Of a stretch of DNA of 19,894 nucleotides, positions 1-8,294 are shown in pieces. The first letter of the stretch is position 1. Each line of letters starts with the position of its first letter. The notes below the pieces were generated by a model. That model was not told the DNA's origin, ran no database searches, and was given only the letters and a program-made list of their open reading frames with translations. Position numbers and translations under genes: made by a program. Source of the stretch: Asterionellopsis glacialis (lineage: Eukaryota; Bacillariophyta; Plagiogrammaphyceae; Rhaphoneidales; Asterionellopsidaceae); assembly GCA_014885115.2 (NCBI GenBank), contig WKLE02000508.1, positions 43,565 through 63,458 of the forward strand, in the 5' to 3' direction.

Positions 1-2
1 CC

Positions 3-2261
3 TCCTCTGACTCGGCAGCATCCTCAGGGGTGACTCCTACTGTAACTTCGGCGTTAACTTGCGCTTCGGGCACCAAAAGTACGACCACTGCTTCCACGAC
101 TACTTCTACTTCGACTAGTACTTTGCCTACTCGGATTGAAATTACCTTGCAATGCCGTGGTTTGAAACAATCCAATATACTTTCACGTCCTAATAGTTTC
201 TGTGTCTTGTATGGTCTAGATCCAAATCACCATCATTATGACACTCACGAACATGACTATCCTGATGACCCTACATCCGCATTACTCATGATGAAACAAG
301 AATCTTCCTCCTCCTTATCTCGTCGTCGTTCGACGGTTGCAGGACACATTCTTCGTAATCTATTACAACTACGTCAAGGTGAGCATAACGACGATGATGC
401 CAGTCTTTACAATGGTTGTGCTACATTGGAAGGTGAATACGAAATTGGACGGACAGAAGTCATTTCGAATACATCTAGTCCTAACTTTTCCATACGGATA
501 CAAACAGACTATAACTTTCAACAAGAACAAATTATGGTATTACGTGTATTTGACAATCAAGGTTACAATTACTACAACGATGATTACGACAATCATGATG
601 ATGATCAAGCGCAATATTTAGGTGGTACAACTTTTACACTTGGACAACTTTTGGGTTCACCTGGTAATACCTTGGGACGACCCTTGATTGTATCCTCCAA
701 AGGACAAGAACAATCACAACAGCAACAACAACAAAATGGAGGATCCGTCATTATCCAAGCCGAAGAAGTCATGTTGGTGGAACCACACAACAACGTCACA
801 TATGGATCACGTGATATATTACAATTACGACTCTCGGCATCCAATTTGAAAAATACAGATAGATTCTTACCATCCTTTTTCGGTGGTGGTAAAATCCGTA
901 AATCAGATCCATTCTTTCGATTGGAACGTAAAGATTTGAATCATAAATTATGGCAATCGATTGGTGTATCTGAAATCATTCACAACGACTTGAACCCCAA
1001 ATGGAATCGCATGGACGTACCGTTACAACAGGTCTGCAATGGTAATTTGTATCGTAAATTACGTATCAAAATACAAGATTGGGATGGGATGATTCAAACT
1101 CCAGATGATTTGGGATGTGTCGAAACAACGATACCCCATCTCTTGACCAAACCAACCTACAAGGTGATGAGATACTCCTCCCGTCATCATGTATGTGTTC
1201 CCAAGGGTGAATTGCATGTACTGGATGCCCGAATTATACCTCAACCGACCATGGTGGAATACTTGACGGGTGGATGTCAAATTAAATTACATGTGGCTAT
1301 TGATTTTGGGATTGGGTCCAAGGAACGTAGTCCCAATTGGATGGAATCCTTACATTCACTTGACAATGATGATAATGTGTATTCCTTGGCTATTGAATCG
1401 ATTGGTAACATTTTAGCTCCGTATCATACTAGTACGACATCATCATCATCATCATCTGAAGGAGTCTCCATGTGGGGATTTGGTGCCAAGCTTCATGGTA
1501 CACATTATGATGCCTTTCCTATTGGATTACGCAAGGATAACAATGATGCAAATCATGATAACAAGGACGACAACCACATTCATAAACCACAACAAGAACA
1601 ACAATGCCATGCAAGTGTCGATTCTTTAGTAAATGCCTATCAACAGTGTTTAAAACAACCAGGATTTGAACTTTCCGACGAACCTACACGAATGGCATCT
1701 GTTATTGAACATGTAATGAAGGATGCTACAATGCGCAAGGAGAAAAAGAAAGAAAAAGATCAAAAACCACAAGAAGAAGAAGATGACGAAGAAAGACAAG
1801 AACAAAAATACAATGTATTGTGTATATTGACGGATGGGTGTATCTCGGACATGGCGGAAACCGTTGAAATGATCTGTGAAGCATCCAAGAAGGAAACTGG
1901 ACCACCTCTTAGTATTATCATTGTTGGATTAGGTGAACATGGTAACTTTGATGACATGGTTTTGTTGGATAATGATCGTGGACAACTTCAAGACTTAAAA
2001 GGAGGTCATGGTCCTGAACGTGACATTGTACAATTTGTACCCTTTCGAGATTATGCACATGATCCCATGAAGTTGGCTGAAGAAACCTTGTATGAGGTAC
2101 CAGATCAATTGATTGAATACTTTACGTCGAAAGAAATATACCCAAATCCACCATTATCTGTCTCAACATTTGGTGACGATGATTATGATGGTAGTAGCAA
2201 GAACGAAGATGACGAACAAGATTACGATTACAGAGATTCAATTGCGCTTCCAGGCTTTTAA
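3..2261 (+). CDS. Copine family protein, 5' end cut by window edge
   Basis: Copines are Ca2+-dependent phospholipid-binding proteins with two C2 domains and a vWA-like copine domain, acting at membranes in signalling and trafficking. The frame is open to base 3 with no ATG near the left edge, so the start lies outside the window. Counting the GTG codon at base 30 as residue 1, there is a Ser/Thr-rich lead (1-34), a divergent first C2 (about 35-225), a second C2 (about 262-400, with KSDPFFRLE and QDWDGM carrying acidic ligand candidates), and the copine domain (about 410-700). Within the last, YLTGGCQIKLHVAIDF, TDGCISD, LSIIIVGLG and RDIVQFVPFRDY are diagnostic. The usual DFTxS metal site reads DFGIGS, so its Thr and Ser are replaced. 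Poly-Asp, Gln and Lys/Glu inserts interrupt the domains. No intron is needed. The acidic tail ends at TAA 2259-2261. Confidence 0.9.
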   Translation, partial: SSDSAASSGVTPTVTSALTCASGTKSTTTASTTTSTSTSTLPTRIEITLQCRGLKQSNILSRPNSFCVLYGLDPNHHHYDTHEHDYPDDPTSALLMMKQESSSSLSRRRSTVAGHILRNLLQLRQGEHNDDDASLYNGCATLEGEYEIGRTEVISNTSSPNFSIRIQTDYNFQQEQIMVLRVFDNQGYNYYNDDYDNHDDDQAQYLGGTTFTLGQLLGSPGNTLGRPLIVSSKGQEQSQQQQQQNGGSVIIQAEEVMLVEPHNNVTYGSRDILQLRLSASNLKNTDRFLPSFFGGGKIRKSDPFFRLERKDLNHKLWQSIGVSEIIHNDLNPKWNRMDVPLQQVCNGNLYRKLRIKIQDWDGMIQTPDDLGCVETTIPHLLTKPTYKVMRYSSRHHVCVPKGELHVLDARIIPQPTMVEYLTGGCQIKLHVAIDFGIGSKERSPNWMESLHSLDNDDNVYSLAIESIGNILAPYHTSTTSSSSSSEGVSMWGFGAKLHGTHYDAFPIGLRKDNNDANHDNKDDNHIHKPQQEQQCHASVDSLVNAYQQCLKQPGFELSDEPTRMASVIEHVMKDATMRKEKKKEKDQKPQEEEDDEERQEQKYNVLCILTDGCISDMAETVEMICEASKKETGPPLSIIIVGLGEHGNFDDMVLLDNDRGQLQDLKGGHGPERDIVQFVPFRDYAHDPMKLAEETLYEVPDQLIEYFTSKEIYPNPPLSVSTFGDDDYDGSSKNEDDEQDYDYRDSIALPGF

Positions 2262-2378
2262 GAAACTATACATTAGTTGTGAACAATAACATTTTTCAAG
2301 CATATTCATATATTCATAAGTTTCTAAAACAAAGTAACTATATTAGCCTAATAATTGCAAATGAATACGACCTTCTTT
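2262..2378. other. Tail-to-tail intergenic spacer
   Basis: These 117 AT-rich bases separate the stop codons of the copine gene (+) and the glycoside-hydrolase-like gene (-). They must hold both 3' ends, so the two transcripts probably overlap in their untranslated regions. I see no other gene here. Confidence 0.6.
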
Positions 2379-5294
2379 TTATTGTTGTTGTTGTTGTTGT
2401 TGTTGCAGCCTTTGTCCGTCTTTATTGTCAATATCTCCGAATTCCAAGATGTAATGACCAGACTTGGGAATGGTAACTCGTTTGTTTACCACTATCATAC
2501 TTGCTGTTTGCAAAACAGGTTGCTTCTGTGTCTCCCCCAAAAATTGTGATGGATAAGGACGCAAGGCCGTCACCACAATTACTTCACCAACAGACCCAAT
2601 CACTTCCATCTTGAGTCCGCCACCTCCATCTGATTCATTACCAGATGATGACGATATACACTGAATCATTGGGAACCGAGTATTGGAAAGAGGAACATAC
2701 TTGGTTAAATCACCCAACAATATCCAACCATCACCATTACTAGTACAAGGACTTTTCCATACTGTAGTAATTTCCGGAGCAAAGTCACTACCACCCTCAA
2801 CATCATCAAATGATGACACAGGTGTTGAAAAGATGGTAGTACTTGATGATGGTGATGTGGAATCCTTTAGGGTCACCAATTGGACACACCCACTTGATAC
2901 TGCGTCAGTACCATTGTGACAGTCGGAATTCACGTGAAAATGTCGGTAGGCAATCACAGCAGGAGGTCGAGTTGGCATTGTTTCTGTTCCTTGATCCTTC
3001 TTCTTGTTGTTCTTGTCTTGTGGGGGGTAAAGAGGAGGCCAGAAATCACCAAGATTGATAGGGTACGGTGTTTTCATTTTGAACGATACAAAGTGCCACG
3101 AAAATAAGCTTGTAGTACTGTACACATATCCATCTAATCCACTCACATCATTAGATAGAAAGGACGAATCAATAGCTGTAATCGGTTTCAATGGTTTCAA
3201 CAATGTCCCATCAGCTGTTATCGTACGTTTCAATAATGTGGTGTTGGTCATTCCAATACTGTCTGATAACCCTACAGGTCCTGTACTCATCAATGCCAAT
3301 ACCAAATGCAATTCAGCTGCAGGTGTTTCGTGGTCAGGTGTCCATGGACAGCCAGGTATAGCTGTTTTATTATTGTTGGTTGACCACAGTGTGTCTTTTG
3401 ACGGCGCTGCACCTAATGCCCATATCAACAAAGAGGATATACCAATGTTCCAGCTCTCACCATAACAAAAATCAGTTGACACACGAAAGTTAGTTACAGC
3501 TGGATAATCTAGACTTGCCATGGCATCTGATGGTGTTGCCACACACCATTGTATTGCAATATTATGGTACTTTGCCGCATTTGCCATTCCACTTTGCCAT
3601 GTTGATGCAGCTGATGTTGTTCGTACAAAATCAGGTACACAATTATAATTTTGATTCATAAAGTCAGATTCAAAGCTTACCATACCTGCATCAATACCAC
3701 GTTGAAACAAATCTTTGTAAAAAGCAAATGATTGATCAGGACGCACATCTTGGAATGGAAATCTGGAACATCCTGGTAATGATGTATCAGATACTAAACT
3801 TTGCCACTTTCCACCCTCACCATCATTTCCACTACTATCATTGTTTTCAAAGTAGGATGATTCAGGACAAAAGTATGGTATGTACAACTGCAATGGAATA
3901 CCAATCACCTTTTGCATATCTTTCACAGGCACAGGATACTTCGAGGAAAGGCCACCATCAATGCCCCATGTATTGACACACCAAGGTGCTGCAGAACCAC
4001 GGCCACTTGAAGCACCTGATCCCTGAAACGACAAGTACCCCATGGGTGTGCCGCTATCTTTTAAATATTGTATTTCATCAATAATTGTTTTACTACAATT
4101 TTGATCTTGGCAGAAGCAATACATAGCGCCATTATCTGTTTGATATCCAATCTTGGTAAGTGTAACATCTTGTTCTACAAACTTTTTCTTTTCATCTTTG
4201 TACAGATCTCTTGATTGTTGAAGTGTTTGGCCCCAATCATGTATGGTATTTGTAATACCCCCCGAAGACGTCGTATGTAACAATACCGATTGTTGATATC
4301 CAGATGGCAACTTTTGAATTCGACCACTTGTGCCAGGACTCCACAAAACAGAATCACCTTTGCAATCTATGCCATCACCAGATGAAAACGATTTCCAATT
4401 CCCATCCCATACACTTCCCACAACGACAGTTTGGAATGTTGGATCATGGTCATTATAAAATACAGTGGGACCACCAACAGAACCCTTAGAAGTACGACCT
4501 ACAACTGGATTCATAAATGTCCCTTCCCAAGAAAACATAGATGTGGGCAGATTCTTATCACTTTTTTCATTCTCGGTCTCAACAAAGACAGGCCAATTAA
4601 TCATTGTCGAATCCCATGACGATACATTGTAATCAAATGGAGATGTACCCCATGAACCATTGGGCCATAATGCTTCAAATAAAACATCGTTACCAGAGTC
4701 AAAATTCTTTATAGTTGTCTTGACTAGAATTGATGAAGGTTTTTCATCTCGAGCATCAAAATCATAAGCTTGTAATTCAGTCTCTTGCTTTGTGACTCTT
4801 CGCAGAGTACTTGTGCTACTGGATTTCTCATTTGGATATTTTTCATCATTTTGTTGTTGCGCAACATGACAAATCCATGTCGCTGAATGACTAGTGTACG
4901 GTCCTAGGACTTTATCTATTCCTCGAATATTGAATTTTGTTGCATCTTCTACTAGTTCCATTCTTGATGATCTTCCATCATCATCATCATTACCTGTAAG
5001 ACGACACCATTGACCCCCTACAAAAAACGCAATATCACCTCCATGAAAAAGAGTGGCTTCAGTAGAGTCACCAACTTTGTGAACTACGCGATAAGATGAC
5101 CATAATGACAAAGAAGAAGCGGAGGAGGATACAGATGATGATGAAAATTCCTCATTAAGAACAACTTTCAACGATGAAACAGAAGGAATGGTGCTAATGC
5201 AAAAAAGAATTGAAACAAACACAAATGTTGATGCATTTTCAAAATAATGGAAGAGACGTTGTCGTCTGTTATGTTGTTGAAACATGATCTTCAT
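2379..5294 (-). CDS. Secreted glycoside-hydrolase-like protein, unnamed family
   Basis: The frame is open back to about 5543. The first ATG is at 5420, but the ATG at 5294 puts a hydrophobic signal or anchor segment (about residues 23-41, ending IPSVSS) near the N-terminus, so I prefer it (971 codons). A beta-rich N-terminal part is followed by a region (about 377-712) built like a glycoside-hydrolase TIM barrel. It includes KIGYQTDNGAMYCF (381-394), PLQLYIPYFCP (467-477), FESDFMNQN (541-549), IQWCVATPSDAMASL (581-595) and STGPVGLSDSIGMTN (670-684). I recall the same order of motifs (GYxTDNGA, an acidic pair before N/LN, GPVGxxDxIG) in uncharacterised eukaryotic proteins, but no family name. 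E542 and D544 are inferred catalytic candidates. N-glycosylation sequons and many cysteines fit secretion. The Gln-rich end looks repeat-derived. Hydrolase function is an inference. Confidence 0.75.
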   Translation of the reverse strand: MKIMFQQHNRRQRLFHYFENASTFVFVSILFCISTIPSVSSLKVVLNEEFSSSSVSSSASSLSLWSSYRVVHKVGDSTEATLFHGGDIAFFVGGQWCRLTGNDDDDGRSSRMELVEDATKFNIRGIDKVLGPYTSHSATWICHVAQQQNDEKYPNEKSSSTSTLRRVTKQETELQAYDFDARDEKPSSILVKTTIKNFDSGNDVLFEALWPNGSWGTSPFDYNVSSWDSTMINWPVFVETENEKSDKNLPTSMFSWEGTFMNPVVGRTSKGSVGGPTVFYNDHDPTFQTVVVGSVWDGNWKSFSSGDGIDCKGDSVLWSPGTSGRIQKLPSGYQQSVLLHTTSSGGITNTIHDWGQTLQQSRDLYKDEKKKFVEQDVTLTKIGYQTDNGAMYCFCQDQNCSKTIIDEIQYLKDSGTPMGYLSFQGSGASSGRGSAAPWCVNTWGIDGGLSSKYPVPVKDMQKVIGIPLQLYIPYFCPESSYFENNDSSGNDGEGGKWQSLVSDTSLPGCSRFPFQDVRPDQSFAFYKDLFQRGIDAGMVSFESDFMNQNYNCVPDFVRTTSAASTWQSGMANAAKYHNIAIQWCVATPSDAMASLDYPAVTNFRVSTDFCYGESWNIGISSLLIWALGAAPSKDTLWSTNNNKTAIPGCPWTPDHETPAAELHLVLALMSTGPVGLSDSIGMTNTTLLKRTITADGTLLKPLKPITAIDSSFLSNDVSGLDGYVYSTTSLFSWHFVSFKMKTPYPINLGDFWPPLYPPQDKNNKKKDQGTETMPTRPPAVIAYRHFHVNSDCHNGTDAVSSGCVQLVTLKDSTSPSSSTTIFSTPVSSFDDVEGGSDFAPEITTVWKSPCTSNGDGWILLGDLTKYVPLSNTRFPMIQCISSSSGNESDGGGGLKMEVIGSVGEVIVVTALRPYPSQFLGETQKQPVLQTASMIVVNKRVTIPKSGHYILEFGDIDNKDGQRLQQQQQQQQ
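2382..2405 (-). repeat. (CAA)8 microsatellite coding a C-terminal polyQ
   Basis: Eight TTG units on the + strand read as CAA codons on the - strand. They give a run of eight glutamines directly before the stop codon of the glycoside-hydrolase-like protein. Slippage here would change only the length of the tail. Confidence 0.9.
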
Positions 5295-5498
5295 AACCCA
5301 GGGGCGCAGACCATTCGGGTGCTGCGATGTACCGGTGTATGGTGTGCTGTTTGCTGCAGTCACCTCGTGATGCTTTGTTCTATACCAACACGAAAGATTT
5401 TTTGTTGAAAAATTTTTCATGTATTGTGCATGCACGTACCGGTACCGTAGAGGGCTATTTCGAATATTTTTGCGACACGTCACGATGATGTCACAAAA
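5295..5498 (-). promoter_or_regulatory. Putative promoter of the hydrolase-like gene, with palindromes
   Basis: This region upstream of the preferred ATG at 5294 holds TGCATGCA (5427-5434) beside GTACCGGTAC (5436-5445), both perfect palindromes, and a CRE-like ACGTCA (5477-5482). A second ACCGGT lies near 5332. If translation began at the ATG at 5420, part of this would be coding. The motifs are visible; their regulatory role is inference. Confidence 0.35.
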
Positions 5499-5958
5499 AT
5501 GCAGTGTTTTAGTTTGCGAGTTTCGAAGGATTTGCGGGATTCACTTCCAAGCAAGAAATACCCACTCCCAACGAGACCCTCTTTTTACAACGAAAAAGAG
5601 GTTTATCAACATGTTAGCAAAGAAAGTGCTTCCTGGGGCGTGCCCTTGTTAATTCTGCAAAGGAGATCCATCGCAATTTTAGAGGTGACAGTGAATCCTC
5701 TATTTAGAGATAGTTCAAGTTGCTCCAGTACACAGAATCCTCCCTTTATTACACAAATTGAAAAGTGCACTTTTCCAACAAATGAATTCATCAAAATTTA
5801 CTATAGCAGATACTTCCTGAAATACGTTTAATTTTTAGTGTATAATATTACATTATTTCTCTAAAGTCTCAAGCTGGTACGAAAGAAAAAACGACAGTTG
5901 ATGCTTCAACTTCATTTTCAACTACACTACTGCGTGAGAAATGAAAAGTAGGTCTGAA
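5484..5958. other. Intergenic region with a doubtful 110-codon frame
   Basis: No recognisable gene. An ATG-started + strand frame runs 5499-5831 (110 codons), with a product rich in Ser, Lys and Tyr and no known domain, signal peptide or low-complexity pattern typical of its neighbours. It could be a small orphan gene or chance. The stretch from 5832 to 5958 is AT-rich and is probably the 3' flank of the small secreted-protein gene on the - strand. Confidence 0.3.
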
Positions 5959-6435
5959 TCAGCAAAGAGCTACAAGTCCCCACTTGCTATGGCATTCATC
6001 TCTGAGAATTGTTGTGCAACGCCGAGTTGCAATCACTTGACCAGGTAAAAAGGTAGGGACTGACCGAATTTTACCTCCATTCTTAGTGTCATGTACAGTT
6101 CTTACTTTTTTCCACTTTATAATGTTGGCATTCACAACAGATTGGGAACCATACTCGTCATTATCATCGTCATTATCCTGACAAGATGTTGAGAAATCAA
6201 TATCAGGTATTGAAGAAATAGCTGGTTCATTATTGTTATTCATTGAGGCGTGATATTCTTGTTGTTGTCCGCTTCCATTGTTGTTCATATTATTGTTATT
6301 ACTACTACCGCCTCTGTGGCTGCCGCGACCGAAAGGACCGGCAAGAAGTAATGCAGCAGCCGCTGCATTTGTAGGACTGCAACAAATAACGATCAATAAA
6401 GCGGAACAAATAAATACAATAGAACTTCTTGTCAT
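5959..6435 (-). CDS. Small secreted Asn-rich protein, function unknown
   Basis: A 158-residue product from the ATG at 6435; an upstream in-frame TTG is not a plausible eukaryotic start. Residues 1-24 form a classical signal peptide (basic start, SSIVFICSALLIVICC core, PTNA before a likely cleavage). A run of alanines, a Gly/Arg/Ser patch (about 33-45) and an Asn/Gln-rich linker (46-70) follow. After an acidic DNDDDNDE stretch near 90 comes a compact, basic C-terminal part (about 105-158) with three cysteines (CTTILRDEC and a final Cys residue) that could be disulphide-bonded. I recognise no family. It reads away from USB1 across a divergent spacer. A short cell-wall, matrix or lumenal protein is possible, but this is a guess. 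Confidence 0.65.
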   Translation of the reverse strand: MTRSSIVFICSALLIVICCSPTNAAAAALLLAGPFGRGSHRGGSSNNNNMNNNGSGQQQEYHASMNNNNEPAISSIPDIDFSTSCQDNDDDNDEYGSQSVVNANIIKWKKVRTVHDTKNGGKIRSVPTFLPGQVIATRRCTTILRDECHSKWGLVALC

Positions 6436-6501
6436 TAACAATAGTAGCGTGAAAGCTTGGAACGTTGAGCGTGGATTATTTCCTGTTGTTCGTGAGTTCT
6501 C

Positions 6502-6514
<13 letters not shown>

Positions 6515-6534
<20 letters not shown>
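6515..6534 (+). repeat. (AG)10 microsatellite
   Basis: Twenty bases of perfect AG dinucleotide inside a longer purine-rich tract (about 6500-6542), 80 bp upstream of the secreted-protein start. GA tracts near promoters can bind GAGA-type factors; nothing further supports that here. Confidence 0.9.
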
Positions 6535-6820
6535 CGAAAAGATATTTTTTATGGTTCTTGTTATTCGTTGGTTCGTGTGAAAAGAAGGCGTTTTCTAGTC
6601 GGAGAGGCTCTCCGGTGCAGTTGCGATTTGTCGACGCATCAATTTCTTGTGCAGTTGCAAGATGATGATTTGTCGAGGGGGGGAAGCGGTGGGTTGGGGA
6701 GGAAACTGGAGGAAACCAAGAAGCCCAAACTTACAAATAATGAGAATCGTACGTGCATCCGTACCTGGTAACATGCACACGCGTACAAGCAGTTCAAGAA
6801 AAATGAGAACCCACCGCCTG

Positions 6821-6847
6821 GCTTTACGAGAGAACCATTCGTAAAGC
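6821..6847. repeat. Perfect 9-bp inverted repeat
   Basis: GCTTTACGA at 6821-6829 is exactly complementary to TCGTAAAGC at 6839-6847, with a 9-base spacer. It could be a dimeric factor site or a short hairpin. It lies about 240 bp upstream of the USB1 start. Confidence 0.6.
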
Positions 6848-7052
6848 AACGGAAGCTTTCAGGCAGCCTGACTGATATAAATTGAGAGAAAGTCTAGTCT
6901 ACGCTGGGTCCTTAGAAATCGCTTATTTCTGTAGATTCTACTGACTAATTTATTTCGGTCTGTCAATTGTACGAGTGCGGGTGCATTTGTCAAACTTTCA
7001 CGCTTCTCTTGTCTTGTGGGTGGGCGATCATACAACAATATCTCATCTGACG

Positions 7053-7070
7053 ATGGTGCTCCATTTGTAG
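7053..7070 (+). promoter_or_regulatory. Possible 5-codon upstream ORF before USB1
   Basis: ATG at 7053 opens a five-codon frame (MVLHL) that stops at TAG 7068-7070, 18 bases before the USB1 ATG. If the USB1 transcript starts upstream of it, this could lower translation of USB1. No transcript start can be read from the sequence. Confidence 0.3.
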
Positions 7071-7088
7071 CGGCTCCTTGTACTCGTT

Positions 7089-8084
7089 ATGGATCTGCTA
7101 GAGGGATACACTAGCTGCAACAGCGACGAGTCACAAGAACGACAAGAAGAGCAAAGCAAATCCCAACCGTGTGCCGACAGCGGAAATGATGGGGAAACTA
7201 ATGTTCCTTTGAAGAAAAGGAGAAAGTTGAACATTCAAAAGTCGTCGCCACCTCGTCGTGGTAAAGTAAAAGTGGTCGACCGAACGGATCACATTGGTAA
7301 GCTCTTTGAGAGATCTGTTCCACACGTTCGAGGCAACTGGGCAGGACATGTTTTTATTCAATTAGAAGATGCTCATGTTTCGTCAAGCGTAAAACGCAAA
7401 CTTCTTCGGGAAGCTCATAAATCGATTTCAACATTTCAACATGAATTGGAAAGTGCAGGCTGGAACGGACAAATATTTTCCCATTACCCTTTGGAAAAAA
7501 GAACTGGTGTTACGTACCAGCTACCAACATCATCTGATGATGACTCTACCACCAGCAGTGATGACAGTGATAATGATTCCGGCAATTATCAAGCCAGTGA
7601 TTCTACAAAAAAAGGTGAGAAGGATAACAAAGGTGAGCGGGGAGGGCTGCACGTATCATTATCAAGACCCTTTTATTTGCAACTGGCATCTATCGAATCT
7701 TTTGTAAGGGAACTGAAACAATGTTTGAGTTGCGAGTCAAGTACTGTACTCCATTTAACATCCGAACCTTGTGTACTTGTCAATAAGGATAACACTAGAT
7801 CGTTCTATGGACGAAAAATCAGTCCAAATCCATCCATTCTTCGATTGATCCATCATGTTGATCAAGTGTTATCAAAGTACCAGCAACCTACCTACTATGT
7901 TCCTCCATTACTCCATACAACTCTTGCATCTGTTCCAGGCAATGTCCTAAATTTGTTAGTAGACAACGAATACGACGACGACGGCCGTAAAGACGATAAC
8001 GACTGTATTCTCATTCCCGTACATCGTATACGTTGCAAATTTGGCACTACAAAAGAATATGTCTTTGAATTGAAGAACCCATGA
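7089..8084 (+). CDS. USB1: USB1/Mpn1 U6 snRNA 3'-5' exonuclease (2H phosphodiesterase)
   Basis: USB1 trims the oligo-U tail of U6 spliceosomal RNA in the nucleus and leaves a cyclic phosphate end. The 331-residue product shows the family landmarks in order: a basic nuclear-localisation-like PLKKRRKLN (40-48); the conserved start of the fold, VPHVRGNWAGHVFIQLE (77-93); the first catalytic motif, LHVSLSR (H188, S190); VNKDNTRSFYG (231-241), which in human USB1 has the TRTF-G pattern; and the second catalytic motif, LLHTTLA (H276, T278). The second motif is HxT rather than the HxS of the human enzyme, a swap allowed in 2H enzymes. Residues about 147-184 form a Ser/Asp then Lys/Gly-rich insert directly before the first motif. 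No intron is needed, and the ATG at 7089 is the first in frame. Confidence 0.92.
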   Translation: MDLLEGYTSCNSDESQERQEEQSKSQPCADSGNDGETNVPLKKRRKLNIQKSSPPRRGKVKVVDRTDHIGKLFERSVPHVRGNWAGHVFIQLEDAHVSSSVKRKLLREAHKSISTFQHELESAGWNGQIFSHYPLEKRTGVTYQLPTSSDDDSTTSSDDSDNDSGNYQASDSTKKGEKDNKGERGGLHVSLSRPFYLQLASIESFVRELKQCLSCESSTVLHLTSEPCVLVNKDNTRSFYGRKISPNPSILRLIHHVDQVLSKYQQPTYYVPPLLHTTLASVPGNVLNLLVDNEYDDDGRKDDNDCILIPVHRIRCKFGTTKEYVFELKNP

Positions 8085-8294
8085 ACAGATTGGTAGAATG
8101 TGGATGTAATAAGCTGTCGATCAACAAGAGCTAAAGTAATGCACATATAAACGGACGCCAAAGATATCTTTGCCGGAATATCCACCCGCAAGTGCGTTGA
8201 ACCAGTCTCTGCATTTTGAGAGACATGCTGAATCACGCAAAAAGCTGGAAAAATTTTGATCAAGCTTTCGAGCGCATTCTTATAGCTAAGCAAC
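8085..8294. other. Spacer after USB1
   Basis: Probably holds the USB1 3' UTR and the 5' flank of the broken gene that follows. I see no domain in any frame. Confidence 0.4.

Larger units (their letters stand above)
6436..7088. promoter_or_regulatory. Divergent intergenic region between the secreted-protein gene and USB1
   Basis: This 653-bp spacer must carry the promoters of both flanking genes. It contains an (AG)10 run at 6515-6534, a duplicated pair of words (GTGCAGTTGC and GATTTGTCGA, each twice between 6614 and 6675), a perfect 9-bp inverted repeat at 6821-6847, and a short upstream ORF before USB1. The frames across it are shadows without domain content. Confidence 0.5.

Noticed and set aside
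5420..5483. Longer N-terminus for the hydrolase-like protein (GTG at 5483 or ATG at 5420)
   Set aside because: GTG is not a likely eukaryotic start, and starting at 5420 would bury the signal segment about 65 residues in; the ATG at 5294 gives a normal secretory N-terminus. The 5420 start is not fully excluded.
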